Assembly (NCBI GenBank): GCA_947258375.1
Contig: CAMYIJ010000007.1
Coordinates: 1 to 60,866, forward strand
DNA from: an uncultured Acidimicrobiaceae bacterium
Lineage (GTDB): Bacteria > Actinomycetota > Acidimicrobiia > Spongiisociales > UBA5794
Length of the DNA: 60,866 bases
Reading direction: 5' to 3'
Both the position numbers and the translations under genes were made by a program. Positions 51,668-60,716 of the stretch are shown here, piece after piece (position 1 is the stretch's first letter; every line of letters begins with the position of its first letter). The notes under the pieces were generated by a model that did no database searches, was not told where the DNA came from, and worked only from the letters and a program-made list of their open reading frames with translations.

Positions 51668-51814
51668 CGCAGGCTGCTTGGCCGGCGATGCGGCGAGTGA
51701 CTAGCTACCTCAGACCGAGTCAGGTGGACATTGTGGTAGGCCCCCACAGCTGGCAGAATCGTTCTAGCCCGGCGGCACGCCGGAGCGCTACATCAAACAC
51801 AAGGGGGCACGCAG

Positions 51815-52609
51815 GTGCGCGTAATCGAAGGGAGACCAATCGGGTCACAGCCTTTCGAGTCAGTCGCGCTCGAGGCCGTCCAGGTTGTGGTTGTCGACGA
51901 TCAACTCTTGATCGGCCGTTTGGTTGTCGGTTTGCTCGAGCGGGCCGGCTACTCGGCTGCTCACGCCTATGCGGAAACGCTCGAAGAGACATGGGATCTC
52001 ATAGTCGATTTGGCTCCGGAGGTACTCCTGCTCGATTTCGACTTGGGCCCTCGGCACAACGCCGGCGTCATCCTGGAAAGGGCCATCGCGGCCAACATCG
52101 TCGTCGCCGGCTTCACTGGCTCGGAGGACCGACTCGACCGGGCAGCGTTTCTCGAGTTCGGCGCCGCGGTTGTTGTTGGCAAGGAGTGTGGTCCGGCGGA
52201 TCTGGTCGCGGTCGTCGAGCTGGCGCTCGCCGGCGAAGAGCTGATGTCGCCCGACGAACGGCACTCTGCGCTCTCGCGATTGCGCAAGCACCGGGCCGAG
52301 CGACGTCAGACGACCGTGCTCTTCGAGTCCCTCACCCGACGCGAGCAGGAAGCGTTGTGTCTGATCGCCGAGGGACATGGTGCGGCCGAGATTGCCGGGC
52401 TATGGGAAGTCGCGTTGCCGACAGTGCGATCGCACATTCGTGCTGTCCTGGCGAAGCTGGGTGTCACTTCACAGCTCCGGGCCGCCGCCGTGGCACGTGA
52501 TTCGGGATGGTACGAGGATGTTCTGCGGGGATCGGAATCATCAATATTGACGATGCCGAACGCGAAGGAAACGGGCACAATTGCCCGGCGGAGTGGATCT
52601 CTGGGCTAG
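51815..52609 (+). CDS. NarL/FixJ-type response regulator
   Basis: 264 residues from GTG 51815. Receiver domain about 20-140: acidic pocket VVVVDDQ, phospho-acceptor Asp in VLLLDFDLGPRH, conserved Thr in VVAGFTGSED and Lys in VVVGKECGP. LuxR-type DNA-binding domain about 170-230: LTRREQEALCLIAEGHGAAEI and LPTVRSHIRAVLAKLGV. A short tail follows. No sensor kinase lies next to it. It precedes the tad operon on the same strand, so it is a likely regulator of that operon. Confidence 0.92.
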   Translation: MRVIEGRPIGSQPFESVALEAVQVVVVDDQLLIGRLVVGLLERAGYSAAHAYAETLEETWDLIVDLAPEVLLLDFDLGPRHNAGVILERAIAANIVVAGFTGSEDRLDRAAFLEFGAAVVVGKECGPADLVAVVELALAGEELMSPDERHSALSRLRKHRAERRQTTVLFESLTRREQEALCLIAEGHGAAEIAGLWEVALPTVRSHIRAVLAKLGVTSQLRAAAVARDSGWYEDVLRGSESSILTMPNAKETGTIARRSGSLG

Positions 52610-52631
52610 GGATCACAGGGAAGGCAAGCGA

Positions 52632-52784
52632 GTGAGGGTCATAGAAGCTTTGGGTGGTGGGGCGGCCGCCGCGCAATTGCCGGAACGGCAAGTAGTAATC
52701 ACGGACGGCGAACTCTGTGGCGCGGACCACGGTCCGCTCGTCATTCGAACAGCAAACAGAAAGCAATCGGGGGTAGGACGTTGA
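52632..52784 (+). CDS. Possible small protein (50 aa) ahead of cpaB
   Basis: GTG 52632 with GGAAGG upstream encodes MRVIEALGGGAAAAQLPERQ and VVITDGELCGADHGPLVIRT, ending in a TGA that overlaps the TTG start of cpaB (TTGA). The overlap and ribosome site fit a coupled small gene, but no homologue is recognised. It is not a Flp pilin. Confidence 0.4.
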   Translation: MRVIEALGGGAAAAQLPERQVVITDGELCGADHGPLVIRTANRKQSGVGR

Positions 52785-53596
52785 ATCGACGAGTACTGGG
52801 AGTGGTGGCCGCCATATTGCTGGCTGCCGGAGGCACGTGGGTACTGGTCAACTACGTGGCGAATCTGGAAGACGCAGCGGTCGAAGACCAGAACCCGGTC
52901 GAGGTATACGTCGCCGATGTTGCAATTCCTCGAGGGACGCCCGTTACGGAGGTGGCCGGCCTCGTGTCCATCACTCTGGTCCCGCAAGCTGTCCTGGTGC
53001 CCGGCGCACTCGACAACCTCCAACAGGTTGCCGGATTGGAGACGGCGGTCGACCTGCTGCCCGGTGAGCAGATTGTGGTTGGCCGGTTCATTGACCCGGC
53101 GGACGTGCTTCCGGAGAGAGGGTTGGTAGACATACCGCCCGGGTTGCTGGAAGTGACCGTGGAGATGTCACCGGAGCGCAGCGTGGGCGGCGGACTGGTG
53201 CCGGGCGACAAGGTGGCCGTCATCTCGTCCTTCTCCCCGTTCACGTTGGACGCGGTCGAGCCGGAGGACGAGGAGGATCTCAACTCGTTCCTCAACAACG
53301 AAGATGAGTCCGAGCCGATCACGCTCAAGACGCCCAACACCACCGGAATCACCGTTCACAAGGCGTTGGTGACCCGGGTACAACGAGCCCAGGCCAGAAC
53401 CGAAACCTCCGGCGTCGAGAGCGACGACCTCGCACCACAGGGGACACTGCTGGTGACGCTGGCCGTCGAGACGACCGATCTCGAGCAGGTCATCTTCACC
53501 GCCGAGTTCGGGACCCTCTGGCTGGCGCGTGAACAGGATGACACCGTCGAGGACGATCCGGTCCTCATCATCACGAGGGCGAACGTGTACCGATGA
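52781..53596 (+). CDS. cpaB: Flp pilus assembly protein CpaB/RcpC
   Basis: 271 residues from TTG 52781. N-terminal membrane anchor (VLGVVAAILLAAGGTWVLV), then an SAF domain (VEVYVADVAIPRGTPVTEVAG to LLPGEQIVVGRFIDP) and a C-terminal beta-rich part (GLLEVTVEMSPERSVGGGLV, GDKVAVISSF). CpaB acts in the periplasm or outside face, stabilising the pilus channel in diderms; its role in single-membrane cells is less clear. First clear gene of the tad operon; overlaps cpaE by 4 bp. Confidence 0.85.
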   Translation: MNRRVLGVVAAILLAAGGTWVLVNYVANLEDAAVEDQNPVEVYVADVAIPRGTPVTEVAGLVSITLVPQAVLVPGALDNLQQVAGLETAVDLLPGEQIVVGRFIDPADVLPERGLVDIPPGLLEVTVEMSPERSVGGGLVPGDKVAVISSFSPFTLDAVEPEDEEDLNSFLNNEDESEPITLKTPNTTGITVHKALVTRVQRAQARTETSGVESDDLAPQGTLLVTLAVETTDLEQVIFTAEFGTLWLAREQDDTVEDDPVLIITRANVYR

Positions 53597-54792
53597 CCCG
53601 CATTCTCCTCGCTACCAACAGCGAACAGTTCGAAAGGAGCGTTCGCGACGCCCTCGAGTACGAAGGCGGGCTGCGATGGTGGGACGATGACCTTGCCGCC
53701 GGAGTCGACCTCGAGGCCTTGGCCAAAGAGCTGACGTCGACCGGTGCGGGTGTGATTTCGATCGGCCCGGGCGTCCGGCCCGAGACGGCCATAGAGATTG
53801 CCGACCATGTCGACAAGATCCACCCTGAGGTCAGCGTGATTGTCGTTGGCGCGCTCAACGCCAAGTTGTGGGAGCGCGCCCTACGAGCCGGAGTGCGCGA
53901 CGTCGTCTCGCACAAGGCAGATGCGGACGAGATCCGTCAGGTCTTCTGGCGAGCTGCTGAGGCCACGATCCTGGCCCGGGCCAACCTGATGCCGGATGTG
54001 GCCGATTCGGTGAAGAAGGCTGCAAGAGGCCGGGTCATCTCCGTAGTCGCGCCAAAAGGCGGCTCGGGCAAGACTGCGCTCTCGGTGAACCTGGCCGTCG
54101 CATTGGCCCAACGCCACCCGGGCAAGGCTTCGATACTCGACCTCGATCTTCTGTTTGGAGATGTGACCAACGCGCTTCTCTTGAATCCGGAGCACTCAAT
54201 CGCGGACGCGATCGATGCCCCGCAGCTCGACCCGACGCTGCTCAAGGTGCTGCTGACGCGGCGCCAGCGGGACCTCTTCGTATTGACTGCACCGGATTCA
54301 CCGGCGCTCGGAGAGATGGTCACCAACGACCTGGTGTCGTCGGCTATCGATGGCCTGTGTTCTCAATTCGAGTATGTGGTTGTCGACACCGCCGCCGGAT
54401 TGTCCGAAGTAACCCTGGCGGCGATCGAGAAGTCAGACGACATTATTTTCATCTGCGACATGTCGGTCGCCGCGGTGCGGGGGCTCCACAAGGTCATGTC
54501 GGCGCTGCACACGCTCGAGATGCTCCGCGAGAAGAAGCGGCACTTCGTCCTGAACCGCGCCGACAGCAAGGTAGGGATCAGCATCTCCGACGTCGAGTCA
54601 TCAGTAGGCATGCCCGTCAGTGTTCGGATTCCGAGCTCTCGGCTCGTGCCCCGATCGATGAACGAAGGCACACCGCTAGTCGAATCGGCACCCAAATCGC
54701 CGGTTGCCAGATCAGTCATCGAGGTCGCCGACATCTTCTCGCCGGTTGACGGATCTGCACAGGGAGCCAAAGCCAGGAGGTGGCGTCAATGA
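53593..54792 (+). CDS. cpaE: CpaE/TadZ pilus localisation ATPase
   Basis: 399 residues. N-terminal receiver-like domain about 1-125 without the full acidic pocket, then a MinD/ParA-type ATPase with deviant Walker A VVAPKGGSGKTALSVN (152-167), DLDLLFGDVTNALLL, YVVVDTAAGLSEVT and FICDMSVAAVRGLHK. It positions the pilus machine at the cell pole in other bacteria. ATGA overlap with cpaB and with cpaF. Confidence 0.9.
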   Translation: MTRILLATNSEQFERSVRDALEYEGGLRWWDDDLAAGVDLEALAKELTSTGAGVISIGPGVRPETAIEIADHVDKIHPEVSVIVVGALNAKLWERALRAGVRDVVSHKADADEIRQVFWRAAEATILARANLMPDVADSVKKAARGRVISVVAPKGGSGKTALSVNLAVALAQRHPGKASILDLDLLFGDVTNALLLNPEHSIADAIDAPQLDPTLLKVLLTRRQRDLFVLTAPDSPALGEMVTNDLVSSAIDGLCSQFEYVVVDTAAGLSEVTLAAIEKSDDIIFICDMSVAAVRGLHKVMSALHTLEMLREKKRHFVLNRADSKVGISISDVESSVGMPVSVRIPSSRLVPRSMNEGTPLVESAPKSPVARSVIEVADIFSPVDGSAQGAKARRWRQ

Positions 54793-56156
54793 AGCTGAAC
54801 GAAAGACTACGTCAAGCCGAGGCCACGGCCGGCCGCTCCGAGGACGACAAGCAGGCGAAGGATCCGCTCGACGCGATCCGCGCCCGGGCTCAAGTTGCGC
54901 TTTTCGCCAAGGTGGGCTCCCGCATCAACGACGCCAGCATTTCCGAAGAGGAGTTGGCGATGTTCGTCGCCGACGAGCTGCGGAAGGTTCTCGACGACGA
55001 AACAGCACCTCTCACGCTCCAGGAGCGCAAGACCTTGGCCCAGCAGCTGCGGGACGACCTGCTCGGCTATGGTCCGATCCAGCCGCTGCTCGAAGACCCG
55101 ACGATCACTGAGATCATGGTCAACAGCCAGAACCCGATCTACATCGAGCGGGACGGCAAGATCGTCGAAACCGACATCCGCTTTGCCTCTACGACCCATC
55201 TGCGGCGCGTTATCGACCGTATCGTCGCCCGGGTTGGGCGCCGCATCGACGAGTCCTCGCCCATGGTCGACGCCAGGCTTCCCGACGGCTCACGAGTCAA
55301 TGCGATCATTCCGCCGTTGGCGGTCGACGGCGCCGTACTGACGATCCGGCTCTTCTCCAAAGACCCCTTCACGATGAGTGATCTCGTCGGGCTCGGGACC
55401 TTGACGGAATCTACGGCCGAGTTCCTGCGCACGTGTGTCGAGGGCCGTCTCAATCTGATCGTCAGCGGCGGTACCGGCACCGGGAAGACGACGCTCCTGA
55501 ACGCGCTCTCCTCCTACATCCCGGAGGACCAGCGCATCATCACGATCGAGGACGCCGTCGAGCTTCAGCTGCAGCAGAGGCACACCATCCGGCTCGAGGC
55601 ACGTCCGCCCAACGTTGAAGGACGCGGTCAGGTTTCGATCCGTGACCTGGTCCGCAACTCGCTGCGTATGCGGCCGGACCGCATCATCGTCGGCGAGTCC
55701 CGAAGCGGGGAGGCGCTCGACATGCTTCAGGCCATGAACACGGGCCACGAGGGCTCGCTGTCAACCGTCCACGCCAACAGCCCCCGTGATGCCGTTGCCC
55801 GCCTCGAAACCATGGTGCTCATGGCCGGTGTCGAGCTGCCCGACAAGGCGGTTCGAGAGCAGGTGGCCTCGGCGCTTCACCTACTCGTCCACCTGACGAG
55901 AATGCCCGACGGAAGCCGCCAGGTGACCAGCATCACCGAGGTAGTCGGGATGGAAGGTCCGACGGTGACGCTGCAGGACATCTACACATTCGACTACCGC
56001 GGCGGCGACAAACACGGCAGCATTGGGGTCTTGCGCCCGACCGGGATCCGCCCGCAGTTCACTGACAAGCTCGAGGCGCTTGGCTTCCCGCTTCCGCCCA
56101 ATCTGTTTGGCGATCCCGAGGAGCGGCGTAAGGCGCTCATGAAGGCGAAGCGGTGA
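54789..56156 (+). CDS. cpaF: Pilus assembly ATPase CpaF/TadA
   Basis: 455 residues. Start ATG 54789, with a strong AGGAGGT 8 nt upstream. N-terminal all-alpha domain, then the secretion ATPase core: [20 protein letters not shown], Walker [17 protein letters not shown] (225-240), [31 protein letters not shown] (Walker B and His box), [18 protein letters not shown]. It powers Tad pilus assembly. Stop overlaps the next start (GTGA). Confidence 0.93.
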   Translation: MKLNERLRQAEATAGRSEDDKQAKDPLDAIRARAQVALFAKVGSRINDASISEEELAMFVADELRKVLDDETAPLTLQERKTLAQQLRDDLLGYGPIQPLLEDPTITEIMVNSQNPIYIERDGKIVETDIRFASTTHLRRVIDRIVARVGRRIDESSPMVDARLPDGSRVNAIIPPLAVDGAVLTIRLFSKDPFTMSDLVGLGTLTESTAEFLRTCVEGRLNLIVSGGTGTGKTTLLNALSSYIPEDQRIITIEDAVELQLQQRHTIRLEARPPNVEGRGQVSIRDLVRNSLRMRPDRIIVGESRSGEALDMLQAMNTGHEGSLSTVHANSPRDAVARLETMVLMAGVELPDKAVREQVASALHLLVHLTRMPDGSRQVTSITEVVGMEGPTVTLQDIYTFDYRGGDKHGSIGVLRPTGIRPQFTDKLEALGFPLPPNLFGDPEERRKALMKAKR

Positions 56157-58093
56157 AGAAGATCATCAGCCTGGGGCTACTCGCGGTCCTGATGGCCGCC
56201 GGCCCGGCGCGGGCTCAGGAAAACGAAGGCCCCGAGCTGCGAATCGACGATATCGACGATTCGGGTCACCCCACTGTCGTGATCACTGTGACGGTCCCGG
56301 TGGAAATGAACGGCCTCGACCTGTCGCCGAGCAACTTCTTTGTCGCCGAGGGCGATCAACCGGTGGAGATCGAGGTCGAGCAGCTGCCGGCCGCGGAACT
56401 CGAGGTCGTTCTGGCGATCGACGTGTCGGGAAGCATGGCGGGCGATATCGGGTTGGCCAAGTCGGCCGTCGTCGGTTTTGTGGACACCATGCCTCCAGAT
56501 GTCGAGCTGGCGTTGGTCAGCTTCGGTGATGTCGCTGAACTCGTCGTGCCCTCCACGACCGACCGCGATGCGATCCTGTCCGGAATCGACGGTTTGGACG
56601 CCAACGACGACACGACGGCGCTCTACAACGGGCTGCTGGAGGCGGTTGCCAGCTTCGGGCCGGCCGATGGCAGTCGACGGACAATCGTGCTGCTTGGCGA
56701 CGGTGCCGACTCGGGCCTGGGTGCCGACCTGGATGACGCTTTGCTCGAGCTGATCGGCTCAGAGGCGGAGCTGCTGATCGTCGCGCTCGAAACCGGGGAT
56801 ACGGATCTCGCCGCCCTCACGGAGCTGGAAGCCAGAACCGGGGGGACACGGGTGTTCGCAGACGATTCCGAAGCGCTCGAAGCCATCTATGAAGAGGCGG
56901 GTTCTGACCTCATCAACCAGTACCGGCTCAGCTACGAAACGACTTCAGGTGGCTTGACGAACATCGTCGTCGCTGTGCGGACTGCGGAGATCACCGCCCA
57001 AGGGATCACCGTGACCCGTTTCCCGCCGGCACCGCCGGTGACTGAAGCGACGACAACCACCGCGTCCGTTTCGTCTACTACGGCGGCTCCCGAGATAGTG
57101 GTGGCGCCCCCCACCCCGATTGAGATCAATGTGCCCTGGATAGCCACGACCCCCGGCCTCGTGCTCGGGGCGGCATCCCTGTTCATCGCTGCAACCATCC
57201 TCATACTGCTGCTGATGCCCTCGAAGAAGAGTGTCCTAGCCGGATTCGGCTCGCTGACCGGCCTGACCGACCGCGCGCAGAGCTCCGGGAGGTTCAGCGA
57301 GCTCACGAACAAGGCCACGCTGTTTGCCGAGGATGCGATCCGGCGGGGGAAGTCGGAGTCGGGACTCCGTTTGAAGCTCGATCAGGCGGGCCTGCAGTTG
57401 CGGGAAGGCGAGTTTCTCCTACTGGTCTTCGCCGCAGTGCTCGTCGCGGTTGTCGGTGCCTTTCTCTTCGCCGGCATCATCGCCGCGGTGATAGCCGCGG
57501 CCATAGTTGTGCTGCTCGCGTGGTCGATTCTCGGTTCGCTCGGCACCCGTCGGGCGAACAAGTTCCGTGCCCAGCTGCCCGACTCGCTCCAGCTGATCAC
57601 CGGCAGCCTGCGGGCCGGCTTCGGCCTCAACCAGGCGATCACCGCGGTCGCCAACGAGCTTCCGGCGCCCGGCGGTGAGGAATACGCTCGCGCCCAGCTG
57701 GAGGTCCACCTGGGCCGGGAGGTTGAAGACGCGTTGCGCTCGATGGCCGTCAGGGTGCAGTCGGAGGATCTGCCCTGGGTGGCCGAGGCCATAGAGATCC
57801 ATCGTGAAATCGGCGGCGACGTGGCCGACCTGCTCGATCAGGTCGCCAACACAGTTCGTGAGCGAGAACGGGTTCGCGGCCAGATCAATGTCTTGAGCGC
57901 CGAGGGGCGAATCTCGGGCGTCGTGCTCGTCGCCCTGCCATTCGCCATCGCCGGCCTCACACTCGCCTCTTCGCCCGACTACCTCACTGAGCTGACGCAG
58001 TCCACGGTTGGGCAAGTCATGCTGGCCTTTGGAGCGGCGACAATGATCATCGGGATCTTCTGGATCCGGCGCATAGTCAGGTTGGAGTTCTAA
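56153..58093 (+). CDS. tadB: vWA domain fused to TadB pilus platform protein
   Basis: 646 residues. Signal peptide 1-21 (LGLLAVLMAAGPARA). vWA domain about 80-260 with intact MIDAS Asp90 in AIDVSGSMAGDIG and GDGADSGLGADLDDALLEL. Thr/Ala-rich linker about 285-320, transmembrane helix about 328-352 (GLVLGAASLFIAATILILLL). Then TadB/T2SSF: two further helices, FRAQLPDSLQLITGSLRAGF, the EDLPWVAEAIEIHREIGGDVA segment and final helix near the C-terminus. Tad systems normally have a free TadB; here an exported vWA domain is attached. GTG start at 56153. Confidence 0.88.
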   Translation: MKKIISLGLLAVLMAAGPARAQENEGPELRIDDIDDSGHPTVVITVTVPVEMNGLDLSPSNFFVAEGDQPVEIEVEQLPAAELEVVLAIDVSGSMAGDIGLAKSAVVGFVDTMPPDVELALVSFGDVAELVVPSTTDRDAILSGIDGLDANDDTTALYNGLLEAVASFGPADGSRRTIVLLGDGADSGLGADLDDALLELIGSEAELLIVALETGDTDLAALTELEARTGGTRVFADDSEALEAIYEEAGSDLINQYRLSYETTSGGLTNIVVAVRTAEITAQGITVTRFPPAPPVTEATTTTASVSSTTAAPEIVVAPPTPIEINVPWIATTPGLVLGAASLFIAATILILLLMPSKKSVLAGFGSLTGLTDRAQSSGRFSELTNKATLFAEDAIRRGKSESGLRLKLDQAGLQLREGEFLLLVFAAVLVAVVGAFLFAGIIAAVIAAAIVVLLAWSILGSLGTRRANKFRAQLPDSLQLITGSLRAGFGLNQAITAVANELPAPGGEEYARAQLEVHLGREVEDALRSMAVRVQSEDLPWVAEAIEIHREIGGDVADLLDQVANTVRERERVRGQINVLSAEGRISGVVLVALPFAIAGLTLASSPDYLTELTQSTVGQVMLAFGAATMIIGIFWIRRIVRLEF

Positions 58094-58989
58094 TGGGCTC
58101 CCTTCCGATCTACGTGATTCTGGCCGCGTTGGCAATCGCCGCCGCCATCCCTCTGGTGCTGTTCGCTGTGGGATCGAGCAGTGCCGGAGCTTTCGAGCGG
58201 CGGCGGGAGGCCGGCGAGGGTGGTATCGACTCCGACATCGGTGGGTTCCTGTTGGAGGGCTCTGCCGGGGAACGGGTGATTCTGCCCGCGTTCGGCTCGG
58301 CATTTCGTTGGCTGCGGCGAATCACGCCCGTCGGTGTCGTCGACGCAATTGAGCGCCGTATTGCCCTGGCCGGTTTGAACATCCGCGCCGAAACGATGCT
58401 GGTGCTCAAAGTCGTGCTGTCGGTGGCCGCGTTCTTCGGCATTCTGACGCTTGTGGGTGACAGGCTTCCTGCGATTCTGGCCGGAGCCGCCGGCTTCATC
58501 ATCCCCGATTCGCTCGTCGCCTCCGTGGGCCGCGAACGTCAGGACCGCATCCTCCTTGCGTTGCCTCAGGTCATAGATCAGCTCCGCATGTCGGTTGAAG
58601 CCGGCGTCGGTTTCGAGGCGGCGCTCGGAAGGGCAGCCAAGGCGGGCAGCGGCCCCCTGGCCCAGGAGGTGCGTCATACGCTCCAGGAGATGCAGATCGG
58701 CGCTTCCCGGACGGAAGCTCTGCAGAACCTGGCCGACCGCAACGACGTCGCCGAGTTGCGGACATTTGTAACCGCCGTCAGCCAGTCGGAGGACTATGGA
58801 ATTCCGGTGGCCCATGTATTGCGGGTGCAAGCCGACGAGCTGCGAGTGCGCCGCAAGCAGCGGGCCGAGGAGCGCGCCATGAAGATCCCGGTCAAAATGA
58901 CCTTCCCGCTCGTCCTGTGCATTTTCCCCTCCCTCATGATCGTCTTGATTGGCCCGGCGGCGCTGCGCATCTATAGGGCGCTGACATGA
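58093..58989 (+). CDS. tadC: Pilus platform protein TadC
   Basis: 298 residues. Second T2SSF-family platform protein: N-terminal helix (IYVILAALAIAAAIPLVLFAV), LKVVLSVAAFFGILTLVG pair, ALPQVIDQLRMSVEAGVGFEA, EDYGIPVAHVLRVQADELRVRR and final helix LVLCIFPSLMIVLIG. Forms the inner-membrane platform with TadB. ATG shares a base with the TadB stop (TAATG). Overlaps the next gene by 4 bp. Confidence 0.92.
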   Translation: MGSLPIYVILAALAIAAAIPLVLFAVGSSSAGAFERRREAGEGGIDSDIGGFLLEGSAGERVILPAFGSAFRWLRRITPVGVVDAIERRIALAGLNIRAETMLVLKVVLSVAAFFGILTLVGDRLPAILAGAAGFIIPDSLVASVGRERQDRILLALPQVIDQLRMSVEAGVGFEAALGRAAKAGSGPLAQEVRHTLQEMQIGASRTEALQNLADRNDVAELRTFVTAVSQSEDYGIPVAHVLRVQADELRVRRKQRAEERAMKIPVKMTFPLVLCIFPSLMIVLIGPAALRIYRALT

Positions 58990-59990
58990 GCGATCCGATC
59001 GTCAAGAACCCGGGCAACCCGGGCCACCGCCCGGCTCGCTCGATCAACACCATCATGAGCGGCGGCGTGACCGACGCTGCGCCGCACCACGTGATCGCAA
59101 CCGGGTTCGAGCCACTGGACTCCGCCCTCGACGGCGGTTTGCGCACGGGGGACTTGATCCTGATCGGCGGTCTCCCCGGGATCGGCAAGACGGTGGCCAC
59201 ACTGCAGTGGGCCCGTCACATCGCAAGCGAGGGCCTCCCCGTCGTGTATGCGTGCTACGAGCATGATGAAGCCTCGCTCTTCAGTCGCCTTCTGTTGTCA
59301 GAGGTCGGCGATCTAGCGGCCGCGAGCGGGGATTCGACCTCGTCTGAAACCCGGCGCGCCGCAATCACCGCGGGCAGCGACCCGAGAGAGCTCGGCGAGA
59401 TTGTGCAAGGGAGCCTGGTGCTGCGCGCAGCCCGGGCCCGTATGCAGGCCTACGGTGATGAGTTGCTGCTTTGCTCCGCGTCGCCGACCGATCTCGACAT
59501 CGCAGCTCTGGACAAGTTGCTGGTCGAACGCGCCGGCAACACCGCGGTCCTGTTCGTCGATCATCTCCAGAAAGTGAGCTCGGCCAACGGCGCCGAGCAG
59601 ACAGTCGACGATATCGCCGTCGAACTCAAGGCGCTGGCGATGCGCCACGGCATTGCCGTGGTCGGTGTCGTCGGTGCCAGCGCCGGCGCCCTCGGGCTGC
59701 GCCGTCTGCGGCTCCAGCACCTCCAGGACGCTGAGGGGCTTGGGTATGAAGCTGATTTGGTGATCATGCTCAACGACAAGATCACCGCGGTGTCGAATCG
59801 GCACACCGCCTTCGATACCGTCAAGGCGGATACCTTCCGCGGCCTTGTGGTCATGTCGATCGAGAAGAACCGCAACGGTCCGTCCGCCATCGACCTCGAG
59901 TTCCGCAAAGACTTCGCGCACTACCGGTTCAACCCGGTCGGTGGCGTCCTCGAAGAGCAACTCGTCGACGGCGTAATGGTGGTCGAGTAG
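58986..59990 (+). CDS. DnaB-like RecA-fold ATPase in the tad operon
   Basis: 334 residues. After a 40-residue disordered lead it has a RecA core: HHVIATGFEPLDSALDGGLR, Walker A LIGGLPGIGKTVATLQW (60-76), VVYACYEHDEASLFSRLL, Walker B TAVLFVDHLQKVS, and SIEKNRNGPSAIDLEFRKD near the end, as in the arginine-finger region of DnaB C-terminal helicase domains. The DnaB primase-binding N-domain is missing. It is not the replicative helicase. ATGA overlap with tadC ties it to the pilus operon; its role there is unknown. Confidence 0.8.
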   Translation: MSDPIVKNPGNPGHRPARSINTIMSGGVTDAAPHHVIATGFEPLDSALDGGLRTGDLILIGGLPGIGKTVATLQWARHIASEGLPVVYACYEHDEASLFSRLLLSEVGDLAAASGDSTSSETRRAAITAGSDPRELGEIVQGSLVLRAARARMQAYGDELLLCSASPTDLDIAALDKLLVERAGNTAVLFVDHLQKVSSANGAEQTVDDIAVELKALAMRHGIAVVGVVGASAGALGLRRLRLQHLQDAEGLGYEADLVIMLNDKITAVSNRHTAFDTVKADTFRGLVVMSIEKNRNGPSAIDLEFRKDFAHYRFNPVGGVLEEQLVDGVMVVE

Positions 59991-60000
59991 GGGTCTCTCG

Positions 60001-60560
60001 GCGCGATTCGGTCGCCGTTCGTCGGGCGGGCTCGTGATTGCTGGCGAAGGGCGGGATTGGTGTCGGGGGGAGCTACCGCGCGTATGTGTTCCTCCGGAGG
60101 GGTGTAAAGGGACCCGCCGGCGACGGAGCCGTCGAAGCGGGTAAGGGGGCGTCACCGGTAGGCACTGAGGCTATCGGTTGCCGTCCGCCGGGCGGGCTCG
60201 TGATTGCTGGCGAGGGAGTTGGGGGATGGTGGCGTTGGGCTCTAGGCGCGCGATTCGGTCGTTCGTTCGTCGGGCGGGCTCGATGTTGCTGGCGAAGGGC
60301 GGGAATAGTGTCGGGCGAGCTGCCGCGCGTGTGTGTTCCTCCGGAGGGGAAAGGGACCCGCCGGCGGCGGAGCCGTCGAAGCGGGTAAGGGGGTGTCACC
60401 GGTAGGCACTGACGCTATCGGTCGCCGTTTGCTGGGCGAGCTCGAAGTTGCCGTCGAAGGGTGAGGGGGGCGACGGGTTGAGTGGCTCTCGAGACGATTC
60501 GGGCGCCGCCCGCCGGGCGGGTTCGAGGTTGCTGGCGAAGGGAGCCGGATTGCTGGTGGT
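60001..60560. repeat. Imperfect tandem repeat, about 245-bp unit
   Basis: Unit 1 starts at 60001, unit 2 at 60248, and a truncated unit 3 near 60492. Shared blocks: gcgcgattcggtcg, a core near gggcgggctcg followed by ttgctggcgaaggg, cctccggagggg, and gccgtcgaagcgggtaaggg. The core of about 35 bp recurs at 60013, 60181, 60264, 60421 and 60506. It lies between the DnaB-like gene and the DUF222 gene. No gene is credible in 59991-60716. Confidence 0.75.
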
Positions 60561-60716
60561 GTTGGGTGTTTGGGGTGGCTCCGGTTCGGGGTTCTCGTGG
60601 CTGGCGGGAGGGTCGGATCACGGCTCGGCAAGATTCCTGTGGATAACCCGAGATTTCTCTCTGTATCAGCCGTTTTCGACCGTTTCTTGTCACACCCGGT
60701 TGGCATTATGGGAACC

